From an uncultured Flavobacteriaceae bacterium (GTDB lineage Bacteria > Bacteroidota > Bacteroidia > Flavobacteriales > Flavobacteriaceae), in the NCBI GenBank assembly GCA_947502495.1, contig CANNAC010000001.1, positions 554,906 through 618,905 on the forward strand: a stretch of DNA of 64,000 nt, read 5' to 3'. Below the pieces are notes generated by a model. That model was not told where the DNA came from. It worked only from the letters and a program-made list of their open reading frames with translations, and did no database searches. A program made the translations under genes and the position numbers. Shown here in pieces: positions 34,409 to 44,038 of the stretch; the first letter of the stretch is position 1, and every line of letters starts with the position of its first letter.

Positions 34409-35610
34409 AGTGTCGTTTCTACGGCATTTGTGATTGTACTCACAATGTATTGTAATTGTTCTTGTGTTAATTGCGGATAAATAGGTAAAGATATTTCTGC
34501 TTGATAATTATTAAAAGCATTGGGGTAATCTTCTATTTTATAGCCATAAGATTTAAATAGACTCAATAATGGTAAAGGTTGAAAGTGCACGTTAACAGCA
34601 ACTCCTGCTTGTGATATCTTATCTATAATAGCATCGCGTTGCGCTTCGGTAGCGTCTTTAATGCGTAATGCGTATAAGTGGCAAGAAGATATTTTTTCCT
34701 CATTTTGAAAAGGAGGTAAGATTGCCCAATCTTTGGTGGCAAAATATTCTTGGTAGTATGTAAAGATTTCTTTTCGCTTCCCTAGAATAGAGTCAAAATA
34801 TTCTGGTAATTGTGCTACGCCAACCGCAGCAAGTAAATCGGGAAGATTCATTTTTAAGCCAGGATAGATGATATCGTATCGCCAGCCACCAGCTTTAGAT
34901 TTTGTGAATGCGTCTTTGGTTTGTCCGTTTAAAGAGAGGCAGCGTAAGTAGTTATATTCTTCTTGATTAATAAAAGGTTTAGGTAGATTTAGGCAAATAG
35001 CGCCGCCTTCGGCAGTCGTAACATTTTTAACGGCGTGAAATGAAAACACCGTAATATCGGTAGTTGCCCCAACAAATTTGTTTTTATATTCTGCGCCAAT
35101 CGCATGTGCAGCATCGGCAATAACTACAATTCTTCCTAGTTTTTCTTGGTTTTCGTGCGCTGCATGAAATAAGTCTCTAGTAGTATCTACTAATTTGTTT
35201 ATAGCATCATAGTCACATGGCCAACCAGCGATATCTACAGGGATAATAGCTTTAGTGTCTTCGGTTATGGCGTCTTTAATTCCTTTTAAGGAGATATTAA
35301 AATCGTCTTCAATATCTACCATAATTGGTGTTGCGCCAATATGAATAACGGCTAAAGCGGTTGCTGCGTATGTATATGCCGGAATTATAACTTCGTCACC
35401 TTCGCCAATACCAAACCATTTTAAGGCTAACATTAGTCCCGAAGTTGCCGAATTTACACCAAGTACATTAGGTGCTTTTGTATAGTAGCTAACAAGTTCT
35501 TCTAGTTTTTTCACTTTTGGACCTGTAGTAATCCATCCAGATTCTAAGGCTTCCGTAATTTCTTTTATTACATTGTCATTAATGTAAGGAGGAGAAAATG
35601 GGATTTTCAT
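34405..35610 (-). CDS. Second DegT/DnrJ/EryC1/StrS aminotransferase
   Basis: This 401-residue PLP enzyme has the motif IPFSPPYINDNVIKEI at the N-terminus, VNSATSGLMLAL, and the PLP lysine in FSFHAVKNVTTAEGG (near residue 193). It transfers an amino group to a keto nucleotide sugar. It is distinct from the PglE-like protein in the same locus, implying two amino sugars or two amino positions. It overlaps the sugar transferase by 4 nt, which suggests that it supplies or modifies the initiating sugar. Confidence 0.88.
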   Translation of the reverse strand: MKIPFSPPYINDNVIKEITEALESGWITTGPKVKKLEELVSYYTKAPNVLGVNSATSGLMLALKWFGIGEGDEVIIPAYTYAATALAVIHIGATPIMVDIEDDFNISLKGIKDAITEDTKAIIPVDIAGWPCDYDAINKLVDTTRDLFHAAHENQEKLGRIVVIADAAHAIGAEYKNKFVGATTDITVFSFHAVKNVTTAEGGAICLNLPKPFINQEEYNYLRCLSLNGQTKDAFTKSKAGGWRYDIIYPGLKMNLPDLLAAVGVAQLPEYFDSILGKRKEIFTYYQEYFATKDWAILPPFQNEEKISSCHLYALRIKDATEAQRDAIIDKISQAGVAVNVHFQPLPLLSLFKSYGYKIEDYPNAFNNYQAEISLPIYPQLTQEQLQYIVSTITNAVETTL

Positions 35611-35615
35611 TTTCG

Positions 35616-36710
35616 TTATATTTTGTGATTAATAGCTTCGTTAAAGATATTAATATATTGTTTAGAAACATTTTCTAAACTAAACTTTTCAACGTGTTTT
35701 AATGCATTTTCGGCTAATTCATTAGCTAGTTTTTTGTCGGTAGCTAATCGTATCATCGCATTTGCAAGTGCTTTCGAGTTTTTCACTTCTACTAATAACG
35801 CTTCTTTTTCATGTCTTGCGAATTCTCTAACTCCTGTAACATCGGTAGCAACCATAGGTAGTCCAACAGCTGCAGCTTCCAATAATACTCTTGCAAAACC
35901 TTCTCTAAAGGTTGGTAGTACTAAAGCATCCGAAGCTAAAAGAAGGTCAAAAACATCATTTCTACTTCCTAACATATCCACAATCTCTTTATATTGATTT
36001 AGTATATCTTGGTTTAATCGTTTGCTATTTTCTTCTAAAGGACCAACGAGTAGTATTTTAAAATCATGGCCTTCCTCTTTGCAAATTCGAGCAGCTTCCA
36101 AAAGATTAATGATTCCTTTTTCGTAAACCAATCGGGCAACACAGATAAAGGTAAAAGGTGTGTTATTTCGTTTTGCAATGGTATTGATATTTTTTAATTC
36201 AATGCCGCTACTAAAAATAAGTTGGAAGTTTTTATCGGTTATTAACTGGTGAGAATTATATAAGTCTTTATCGTCGTAATTTTGAAAAACAGTACTAAAA
36301 ACACGATGTTTTACACTTCGATGAAGCGTATAGTAAACCTTTCTTAAGAAGAAGCTAAACAGACTGTTAGACATGAATATTGTTCCTAGTCCGGTGATGG
36401 TTCTTGTGATAGGTGTTTTTGTCTTTTTTAAAGCAATTGGTAATAAAAAAGCGGGCTTCGTATCGAAGGTGTGAATGACATCAAATTCGTTTTCTGCAAA
36501 GAATTTCTTATACCATTTTAAGGTTTTTCGGTCTGCAGTAGGCGAGAAGCTTCGCACCAAATTATATGGTACATAATGAATATAATCTGGAAACTTTTGG
36601 GTGCTTGTTCCTAGAATGGTAACCTGAAAACCTGCATCTTTAAGATAGCTAGATAAGGATATGCGTTTATGGACATCTTCGCCACCAACAAGACAGATTT
36701 TTTTTATCAT
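35616..36710 (-). CDS. Glycosyltransferase family 4 (PglA-like)
   Basis: This 364-residue GT-B enzyme has the N-terminal ICLVGGEDVHKRIS, the C-terminal half with FICVARLVYEKGIINLLEA (nucleotide-sugar binding), and the retaining-GT motif FREGFARVLLEAAAVGLPMVA. It probably adds the second sugar to the lipid-linked initiating sugar, as PglA does after PglC, because it heads the same four-gene unit (5-nt gap). Sugar specificity is not visible. Confidence 0.88.
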   Translation of the reverse strand: MIKKICLVGGEDVHKRISLSSYLKDAGFQVTILGTSTQKFPDYIHYVPYNLVRSFSPTADRKTLKWYKKFFAENEFDVIHTFDTKPAFLLPIALKKTKTPITRTITGLGTIFMSNSLFSFFLRKVYYTLHRSVKHRVFSTVFQNYDDKDLYNSHQLITDKNFQLIFSSGIELKNINTIAKRNNTPFTFICVARLVYEKGIINLLEAARICKEEGHDFKILLVGPLEENSKRLNQDILNQYKEIVDMLGSRNDVFDLLLASDALVLPTFREGFARVLLEAAAVGLPMVATDVTGVREFARHEKEALLVEVKNSKALANAMIRLATDKKLANELAENALKHVEKFSLENVSKQYINIFNEAINHKI

Positions 36711-36791
36711 GTAATAAATTTACAACTAAAATAAGATAAGTTTTTTGTTTACTAAAATTTGTTTTACATTAGAATGGACAAAACGCTATTT

Positions 36792-37745
36792 ATGTTAAAG
36801 ATTGCTAAGTATTTATACCATAATACTTGGATTGGAAAAAAAATAATAGATTCTGTATTCGATGTGCGTCATTATTACAGGTCACATTATATAGACGATG
36901 CTACTTTTTTAAAGCAAAATTTTAAAAAACGCTTTGGTAGATCGTTAGATTTAAACCATCCTAAAACCTTAAATGAAAAAATTAATTGGCTAAAGCTGCA
37001 TGATAGAACCGCTTTGCATACTACCTGTGCAGATAAGTTTGAGGTTAGAAAGTATGTAGAAGAAACTATTGGTGCTAAATACTTGATTCCGTTAGTGTTT
37101 CAAAGTTATAATCCAGAGGATGTGATTTCCTCCAATTTTCCTGAATATCCATTTATTTTGAAAGCAAATCATGATAGTTCTGGAGGAACTATTGTGAGGG
37201 ATAAAGCGGAAGTGGACTGGAAAAAAATGCAAAAACACTTTAAAAAATTGCTTCGTAAAAACTACTATTATTCTGGTAAAGAATGGCAATATAAAAATAT
37301 AAAACCTTGTGTTATTGGCGAGAAACTCTTGGTAAATGAAGCTGGAGAAATTCCTTTTGATTATAAAATACATTGTTTTCATGGTAAAGTGGAAGTGATT
37401 CAAGTAGATATCGATAGATACACGAACCATAAGCGAAATTTATACGACGCCGATTGGAATTTATTGCCGTACACTTGGTCTTTATGGAACGATGGAAAAC
37501 CGCTTTGGGATAACGGAAGAGATTTAGAAAAACCAAAGAATTTAAACGAAATGCTAAACGTTGCAAAAAAATTATCACAACCTTTTTGCTATGTTAGAAT
37601 AGATGTATATGATTTTGAAGGTACGGTTTACTTTGGAGAGGTTACTTTTCATCATGGTAGCGGATTAGAAACTATTTATCCCGAAAAATACGATCTAGCT
37701 TTAGGTGAATTATTAGATATAACTAAAATTAAAAAAGAAGTATAA
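36792..37745 (+). CDS. TupA-like ATP-grasp protein, copy 1
   Basis: This protein has about 317 residues. I chose ATG 36792 because MLKIAKYLYHNT aligns with the start of copy 2; the ORF opens upstream at 36759. It shares with copy 2 the blocks HPKTLNEKINWLKLHDRTALHT, ADKFEVRKYV, PFILKANHDSSGG, GEIPFDYKIHCF and VDIDRYTNHKRNLYD. TupA-type proteins belong to the ATP-grasp fold and are tied to amide-bond formation in teichuronopeptide synthesis. Here it may amidate or aminoacylate sugars, but the activity is inferred. Confidence 0.78.
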   Translation: MLKIAKYLYHNTWIGKKIIDSVFDVRHYYRSHYIDDATFLKQNFKKRFGRSLDLNHPKTLNEKINWLKLHDRTALHTTCADKFEVRKYVEETIGAKYLIPLVFQSYNPEDVISSNFPEYPFILKANHDSSGGTIVRDKAEVDWKKMQKHFKKLLRKNYYYSGKEWQYKNIKPCVIGEKLLVNEAGEIPFDYKIHCFHGKVEVIQVDIDRYTNHKRNLYDADWNLLPYTWSLWNDGKPLWDNGRDLEKPKNLNEMLNVAKKLSQPFCYVRIDVYDFEGTVYFGEVTFHHGSGLETIYPEKYDLALGELLDITKIKKEV

Positions 37746-37746
37746 A

Positions 37747-38673
37747 ATGAAGCAATTTATATCTAACATATACCATAATACAAGATTGGGTTTTGCGGTT
37801 ATTCAACCATTTAAAAACGTGTACGAATATTTTCGGTATGCTTTAGTTTCGGATGAAACCGTTATAAAAAGAGAGTTTATAAAGAATTTGGGTTATGCTC
37901 CAGATTTAGAAAACCCGAAGACTTTTAATGAAAAACTACAATGGTTAAAATTAAACGATAGAACACCTTTACATACCATTAGTGCTGATAAGTATAAGGT
38001 TCGAGAATATGTAAAAGAAAAAATAGGGGAAGAATATCTGATTCCTTTAGTGCTTGAAACAAAAAACGTTAGAGATATTGTTCCTGAAAACTTACCAGAT
38101 TTTCCTTTTATAATAAAAACAAATCACGATAGTTCTGGTGGTATTATTGTTAGAGACAAAAGCCAGCACCATTGGATTAACGTACAAAACACCTTATCTA
38201 AGTTTCTAAATATTAATTACTATTACCGATATAAAGAATGGCAATACAAAAATATTGAGCGTAGAGTAGTAGTTGAGGAATTGTTAATGGACGATAGTGG
38301 CGAAATCCCTTTCGATTATAAAATGCATTATTTTAACGGAAAGCTCGTTTTTACGCAGGTAGATATTGATAGAGAGAAAAACCACCGACGTAATTTGTAT
38401 GATGTAGATTGGAATTTAATGGATGTGCAATGGGTTTACAAAGCGGGAAGCGAAGTGAAAAAGCCAAAGCTATATGATAAAATGATCACTTTAGGCGAAA
38501 CTTTTGCTAAAGACTTTTGTTACCTACGTGTAGATTTTTACCATGTAAATGATAAAATCTATTTTGGGGAATTAACCTTTCATGCAGAATCTGGCTGTGG
38601 TGCTTTTACTCCAGAACATTATGATGCCGACTTTGGGAAAATGTTGAAGTTGCATAAGACTCAGGTATCTTAA
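37747..38673 (+). CDS. TupA-like ATP-grasp protein, copy 2
   Basis: This 308-residue tandem paralog of the preceding gene starts one base after its stop. Conserved blocks are ENPKTFNEKLQWLKLNDRTPLHT, PFIIKTNHDSSGG, FDYKMHYFNGKLVF and FGELTFHAESGCG. The tandem arrangement suggests duplication and divergence, perhaps acting on different substrates or as a heterodimer. Its stop overlaps the convergent AsnB-like gene by 4 nt. Confidence 0.78.
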   Translation: MKQFISNIYHNTRLGFAVIQPFKNVYEYFRYALVSDETVIKREFIKNLGYAPDLENPKTFNEKLQWLKLNDRTPLHTISADKYKVREYVKEKIGEEYLIPLVLETKNVRDIVPENLPDFPFIIKTNHDSSGGIIVRDKSQHHWINVQNTLSKFLNINYYYRYKEWQYKNIERRVVVEELLMDDSGEIPFDYKMHYFNGKLVFTQVDIDREKNHRRNLYDVDWNLMDVQWVYKAGSEVKKPKLYDKMITLGETFAKDFCYLRVDFYHVNDKIYFGELTFHAESGCGAFTPEHYDADFGKMLKLHKTQVS

Positions 38674-40556
38674 ACATACAAATTAACATACCATTTTTGA
38701 AACGTATAATACGTCCAAACCTTATAGCTATTGTCTTCTTTACCTGTTAAATGATTATTTACTAATTGCTTGATGTAGTCTATATTAAAGAGGTTTTGTT
38801 TTTCTAAAAAGGGAGTTTCTATATAGCTTTCTAGTTCTTTTTTTAATCCAGAACGCAACCAATCACCAACAGGAACTACAAATCCTTTTTTAGATTTCTC
38901 TAAGAAACCTTCCGGGAATTCATCCTTAAAAGCTTCTTTTAAAATGTGTTTTTTACTGTATCCTTTTAGTAAATAGTCTTCTGGTAAACTATTGGCAAAT
39001 TCCCAAAGCGATTTGTTTAAAAAAGGTGCTCTGCATTCTAAAGAGTTGAGCATGCTTGTTCTATCGACTTTTACTAACATATCACCTTCTAAGCTGATAT
39101 GTCTATCTATTTCACGATACTCATGAACTGTTTTCGGTTTTGCAATTCCGGATTTCTCTTTGTAATAATTAAAGACGTTTTGCTGTATGCTATCCGATTT
39201 TAAAAGTTTTTCGGTGTCGTTAGAAAATCCTAAAGAAATGATATTCCAGTAATGTTCATTATTGTAGTTTATCGCATTTATAGCTTTTTTAAGCTTAAAA
39301 CGTTTCCCTCTATTGTCATCTTTTGTAGTTAGCAGTTTATTTAAAACACTTTTTGAAGCCTTATGTATAAAGGCAGGAACTACGCTTGTATACTTGCTGT
39401 TTAGTTTGCCAATATAGTATTTGTTATAACCACCAAAAACTTCATCTCCACCATCTCCAGTTAATGCTACTTTTACAAAATCTCTTGTTTTATTAGCCAC
39501 TAAATAGGTTGGTAAGGCGGAAGAATCTGCAAAAGGTTCGTCAAAGTTTAAAAGAATTTCATGAATGTTTTTTTCGATGTCTTTTTCAGAAATAATAAAC
39601 TCATGATGATTACTGTTAATCATCTTGGCTACTAGTTTGGATTTGTCGGTTTCATCAAAGGAAGCTTTATCAAATCCGATAGAAAACGTATCTATTTTTT
39701 GATGATTCATTTGTGATAATCCTAAACTAACAATCGAAGAATCTACGCCTCCGGAAAGAAATGTACCCAACGGAACATCACTAATAGAGCGACTTTCGAT
39801 ACTTTGAAGCATCCGGTTTTTTAATTCCTTTTTTGCTTCCGCGAAAGCGATATCTTGCTTTTCGTTTTTTACAGTATTTATTTGGTGTATTTTGAAATTG
39901 TCCGCTTCTAAATCATAATCTATATAATGATTCGCTTCCAGTTTAAAGATATTCTCATAAATAGTAAAAGGAGCGGGAGTGTAGGTTAATCTAAAATATA
40001 GGTTTAAACCTTCTTTAGATATTTCGGGTTTTGTATCTAGATTATTGGTAATCGATTTTAATTCGGAAGCCCAAAAGAAATTCTGCTTGTCTTTATAATA
40101 ATACAATGGTTTTTCGCCAAAAAAGTCACGAGTGATAAAGACTTTGTTTCGGTTTTTGTCATATATACTAAAGGCAAACATACCGTCTAAATCGGCAAAA
40201 CTACTTTCTCCATGAACTTCATAGAGTTTTAAGATGACCTCGGTATCACTTTTGGTTTTAAAAGTAACACCTTGACTTTCTAATTGTTGCTTTAATTTTT
40301 GGTAGTTGTAAATTTCGCCATTAAATACAATAACGATGTTTTTATCGTCATTGTAAATGGGTTGCTTCCCGGTGCTTAAGTCAATAATAGAAAGTCTTCG
40401 CATCGCCATGGCAATAGTGGTTTGCATATGATTTTCTATACAAAATCCGTCTTCATCTGGACCGCGATGATAGATTAGCTGATTCATTTTATGTAATGAA
40501 TTACTAACCGCTTCCCGATTACTATTTGTACTTATTATGCCGTTTATTCCACACAT
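38670..40556 (-). CDS. Asparagine synthase-like amidotransferase, copy 1
   Basis: This 628-residue two-domain protein has an N-terminal class II glutaminase with nucleophile Cys2 (MCGINGI) and HRGPDEDG. The C-terminal ATP-binding synthetase domain has SGGVDSS (PP-loop) and the adenylation region LTGDGGDEVFGGYNKYY. Inside a polysaccharide locus such proteins usually amidate a sugar carboxylate (for example uronamides) rather than make free asparagine. This role is inference. The start overlaps the GT gene by 13 nt. Confidence 0.88.
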   Translation of the reverse strand: MCGINGIISTNSNREAVSNSLHKMNQLIYHRGPDEDGFCIENHMQTTIAMAMRRLSIIDLSTGKQPIYNDDKNIVIVFNGEIYNYQKLKQQLESQGVTFKTKSDTEVILKLYEVHGESSFADLDGMFAFSIYDKNRNKVFITRDFFGEKPLYYYKDKQNFFWASELKSITNNLDTKPEISKEGLNLYFRLTYTPAPFTIYENIFKLEANHYIDYDLEADNFKIHQINTVKNEKQDIAFAEAKKELKNRMLQSIESRSISDVPLGTFLSGGVDSSIVSLGLSQMNHQKIDTFSIGFDKASFDETDKSKLVAKMINSNHHEFIISEKDIEKNIHEILLNFDEPFADSSALPTYLVANKTRDFVKVALTGDGGDEVFGGYNKYYIGKLNSKYTSVVPAFIHKASKSVLNKLLTTKDDNRGKRFKLKKAINAINYNNEHYWNIISLGFSNDTEKLLKSDSIQQNVFNYYKEKSGIAKPKTVHEYREIDRHISLEGDMLVKVDRTSMLNSLECRAPFLNKSLWEFANSLPEDYLLKGYSKKHILKEAFKDEFPEGFLEKSKKGFVVPVGDWLRSGLKKELESYIETPFLEKQNLFNIDYIKQLVNNHLTGKEDNSYKVWTYYTFQKWYVNLYV

Positions 40557-41695
40557 ACATGCGAGTCTATTAATTGTTTTAGTTGTTTTCCTATTACAGA
40601 AATATCGTATTGTTTCGCTTTTACAAAGCTTAAATCGCTATAATTTGCTCTTAGGTCTTGATTGTTTCTATAGTAACTAATTGCTTTTGCTAAACCTTCA
40701 TTGTCATCGACATTTACGAGTAAGCCATATTTTGCTTTATAGAAATCACCAGCTTCAATGGTTACTTCTTGATTGTCGTTTAATAATTCTAATGGACCGG
40801 ACTTACAATTGGTTGCAATGACAGGAACACCAAGGGACATCGCTTCGAGAATAACATTAGGAAATCCTTCAGAAAGAGATGTTAATACCAAACAATGATG
40901 TTTTACTATTTCTTGATCTATCGTGTCGCTATTTCCTTTAAAAGTAATGCAATCATTAAGGTGTAATTCGCTGGTACGTGCTTTTAATTCTTCTTCTAGC
41001 GGACCAATTCCGTAGATATTTAAAGCAACTTTTTCTTTTACAAGTGCTATGCTTTCAATTAGGCTGATTTGATTTTTTACCGGATTTAATCGTCCTACAG
41101 CAACGATTTGGAAGGCTTTGTTCGTTTCCGGATAATTTAGAAAAGTTGGCTTTTCAGTACGTGTATAAATGGGATTATAAATAACGTGTGCTGGCGTTTT
41201 TACGCTGAAATTATTTTGTAAGTCCTGATTGATATGCACCGAATTAGAAAAAAGACTACTATTTTTATTGTAAAAATATTTTACCAATTGTTTTCCAAAT
41301 GCACCGTAGGTTTTAGACGGAAAACAGCGTTCGCTAATAATCGTTTCCAATTTGGGGTTTCTCATTCTAGTGATCCCATTAATTATATTCTGTTTAATTA
41401 AAAAGGAAACGCTAATATCGATATTGTTTTGCTTTACTATTTTCGGGTATTTGTAAGCGCTTAATAGAAAACTACTTAATTTGAAAAGAGAAGAATTATC
41501 ATAATGTTCTTCTTTTTTAGAAAGACAAACAATAGTAACATCTTCGTGGATAGGTAGGTCTATATTCTTGTATATAAGCACCAAAGTAACATTGTAATAT
41601 TTTACTAACTCATTACAAAGCCTACTAACAACGCGTTCGGTACCGCCATAACTAATAGAAGCTACAAATAAGGCTATGTTTTTTTTGTTAGTCAT
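40544..41695 (-). CDS. Glycosyltransferase family 4
   Basis: This 383-residue GT-B enzyme has the start KNIALFVASISYGGTERVVSRL, the nucleotide-binding VAVGRLNPVKNQISLIES and the motif SLSEGFPNVILEAMSLG. It transfers one residue of the repeat unit on the cytoplasmic face. It overlaps the AsnB-like gene by 13 nt and the SGNH gene by 8 nt. Donor and acceptor are unknown. Confidence 0.88.
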   Translation of the reverse strand: MTNKKNIALFVASISYGGTERVVSRLCNELVKYYNVTLVLIYKNIDLPIHEDVTIVCLSKKEEHYDNSSLFKLSSFLLSAYKYPKIVKQNNIDISVSFLIKQNIINGITRMRNPKLETIISERCFPSKTYGAFGKQLVKYFYNKNSSLFSNSVHINQDLQNNFSVKTPAHVIYNPIYTRTEKPTFLNYPETNKAFQIVAVGRLNPVKNQISLIESIALVKEKVALNIYGIGPLEEELKARTSELHLNDCITFKGNSDTIDQEIVKHHCLVLTSLSEGFPNVILEAMSLGVPVIATNCKSGPLELLNDNQEVTIEAGDFYKAKYGLLVNVDDNEGLAKAISYYRNNQDLRANYSDLSFVKAKQYDISVIGKQLKQLIDSHVCVE

Positions 41696-42623
41696 CTATA
41701 GACAGATCTTTACTTAATGCTTCCGAGAACATCTCAGCTGCAATATTTGACATGTGTGCAATATCGGCCCAATATTCTGGCTTGTTTCTATTGTCGAAGA
41801 AATGACTGTAATCGTGGTATTCGATATTTAAATCTTCTAAAACTTTTCTTAAAGCTTCATTATCTTCTGGACATTTATCAATATATAATGGGGTAGTGAT
41901 GGTGATTAGCCTTTTGTTATTATTGGTGCAAAAGGAATCGATTTCTTTTAAGTAACTTTCAAAAAGCGGATTGAGTTTTAAATCTGTTTGACATACAATA
42001 CTGTCATTACGTTCTAATATTTTCTGAAAGATTTCTTTTTGTGTTCCATCTATTTCCATGGGGTCGTAACCATAATAGTGCTCTAAATCATACTTTGGGA
42101 AAATCGCATTTTTAAGAATACCTAAAGCCAACCCGTTATAATCTACACACCAATAAAATTCTTGTAAAGGATTGGTTAAATCGGCACGAACAAGTTCTTC
42201 CTTTATAATATCGTTAGTATGATATTTCACCATTAAGGTTTTTGTTTCTTCTCTATTATAATGGGCTCGATAAGCAACGTTAGGATCTACATGGAGAATT
42301 ATAGTTTGTTTGACATCTTTGGGAAGCAGTTTTATTAAAGTTGCGCTATATGCTATAAATTTACCATCGACTCCCATGTTAAAACTAGACGCTTTTAATT
42401 TTTTAACATCGATATGATGATTTGCTCTAGAGCTACCAAAAACAATAAGTTTTGTTGTGTCTTTTATCGATAAATAATGGTTTAGTTTACCAATAGCCTG
42501 ACCGGAATATACGGTATCACTAATTTTAGTAATCGTAAAATATGCCATTTTATCTACTACGAAAGATAAAATGATGATGAAAGCAATAAGCTTTGTGGAT
42601 TGTATGATTTGTTTTTTATTCAT
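41688..42623 (-). CDS. SGNH-like O-acylation partner protein
   Basis: This 311-residue protein has one N-terminal helix (about residues 12-30) and then a periplasmic or cytosolic SGNH-like fold. The nucleophile region is VFGSSRANHH (residues 61-70), then a block with NMGVDG (82-87). The Asp/His pair is D287 and H290 in YWADIAHMSN. It sits 5 nt after the MBOAT gene. By analogy to AlgJ/DltD/PatB partners it likely transfers the acyl group delivered by the MBOAT to the glycan. Family membership is inferred from motifs. Confidence 0.7.
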   Translation of the reverse strand: MNKKQIIQSTKLIAFIIILSFVVDKMAYFTITKISDTVYSGQAIGKLNHYLSIKDTTKLIVFGSSRANHHIDVKKLKASSFNMGVDGKFIAYSATLIKLLPKDVKQTIILHVDPNVAYRAHYNREETKTLMVKYHTNDIIKEELVRADLTNPLQEFYWCVDYNGLALGILKNAIFPKYDLEHYYGYDPMEIDGTQKEIFQKILERNDSIVCQTDLKLNPLFESYLKEIDSFCTNNNKRLITITTPLYIDKCPEDNEALRKVLEDLNIEYHDYSHFFDNRNKPEYWADIAHMSNIAAEMFSEALSKDLSIDD

Positions 42624-42628
42624 AACAT

Positions 42629-44038
42629 TTAAAATTGAAAATAAATAAAGTTATTAGACGTGGAGTAAAACAAGCTAATAAGAAGTATGATAAAAGAAAC
42701 CGCAGCACCAAGCTTAACAGGGCTAAGTTTTCTACCTAAAGTTTCTAAGTCTTGTTTAGATTTAAATAAGTAAAGATCTAAAGACATACCAATTAGAAGC
42801 ATGGATAAGCCGGTAGCAATAGCATTAGTATCTCCAATAAACGGCACTTTAAAATCGAAGAAAATTAGTTTTTTAACGATTACTCCAGCTGCTTCAAAGT
42901 CTTTTGCTCTAAAGAAAACCCAGGAAACAAGCACCAAACAAAACGGATAGATATAGCCAATCCAACCTGCGTTTTTAATTTTTAGTACGGTAAATATGAT
43001 TTTCTCACTCACTAATAGTAAGCCATGAATAGCTCCCCAAATTGCGAAATTCCAACTATTCCCGTGCCATAATCCTCCCAGAATCATGGTTAGCATTAAG
43101 TTTCTAAAGGTAAAAAGACCTGAACCACGACTTCCGCCTAAAGAGTAATATAAATAATCTCGTAGCCATGAGGATAGTGATATGTGCCAACGTTGCCAAA
43201 TATCTGCTATAGAGTTTGAAAAATAAGGCAGATTAAAGTTTTGGTTAAATTTAAATCCTAATAGTTTTGCACTACCAATAGCAATATCGGAATATCCTGC
43301 AAAGTCAAAATATATTTGATAGGAATAAAATATGGTCGCAAGTAGTAATGTACTCGAGTTATGTACATCTGGACTTGCGTAAATAGAATCTACATAAACA
43401 CCTAAATTATCGGCGATTACCACTTTTCGAAATAAACCTACAGCAATCTGAAAGATACCATCATGAAACCATTTTTGTTTAAACTTACGTACGTTTTCTA
43501 TTTGCGGTAATAGGTTAGAGGCTCTTTCAATTGGTCCTGCAACCAGTTGAGGAAACAAACTAACAAAGGTGAAAAATGCGACTATATTTTTTGTCGGTTT
43601 TAGTTTGTCTCTATACACGTCTATAGTATAACTTAGGGTTTGAAACGTGTAAAAACTAATTCCTACAGGAAGTATAATATTTAAGGTAACATGATCTACT
43701 TGCCAACCGAAAAGAAGCATCATTTCGGCAAAACTATCTGTAAAGAAGTTGAAGTATTTAAAGGCGGCTAAAAGCCCTAAATTGGAAACTAAACTCAGTC
43801 GGAGCCAGTTCTTTTTCGCTTTTGGAGAATTGGTTTCATAGATTTTTATTCCTATATAATAATCTATAAAAGAACTGTAAATAATTAAGGAAAGGAAGGT
43901 CCAATCCCAATAGGCGTAAAAGAAATAACTAGCAACTAATAATAATATATTTTGCTTTTTTAAATCTTTATTAAGTAGCCAATACAGTATAAAAACTGTA
44001 GGTAAAAAGATTAGATATTCTATGGAGTTAAATAGCAT
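42629..44038 (-). CDS. MBOAT family O-acyltransferase
   Basis: This 469-residue polytopic inner-membrane protein has about ten helices. Hallmarks are WQRWHISLSSWLRDYLYYSLGG (about 281-302), GGLWHGNSWNF with the probable catalytic His325, and WGAIHG with His339. It is related to AlgI and PatA and would move acetyl (or other acyl) groups across the membrane for O-acylation of the polymer. The downstream SGNH protein is its expected partner. It overlaps the GT gene upstream by 11 nt. Confidence 0.92.
   Translation of the reverse strand: MLFNSIEYLIFLPTVFILYWLLNKDLKKQNILLLVASYFFYAYWDWTFLSLIIYSSFIDYYIGIKIYETNSPKAKKNWLRLSLVSNLGLLAAFKYFNFFTDSFAEMMLLFGWQVDHVTLNIILPVGISFYTFQTLSYTIDVYRDKLKPTKNIVAFFTFVSLFPQLVAGPIERASNLLPQIENVRKFKQKWFHDGIFQIAVGLFRKVVIADNLGVYVDSIYASPDVHNSSTLLLATIFYSYQIYFDFAGYSDIAIGSAKLLGFKFNQNFNLPYFSNSIADIWQRWHISLSSWLRDYLYYSLGGSRGSGLFTFRNLMLTMILGGLWHGNSWNFAIWGAIHGLLLVSEKIIFTVLKIKNAGWIGYIYPFCLVLVSWVFFRAKDFEAAGVIVKKLIFFDFKVPFIGDTNAIATGLSMLLIGMSLDLYLFKSKQDLETLGRKLSPVKLGAAVSFIILLISLFYSTSNNFIYFQF

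Noticed and set aside
37092..37430. 112-codon minus-strand ORF inside TupA-like copy 1
   Set aside because: Overlaps a conserved protein whose paralog at 37747 confirms the plus-strand frame.
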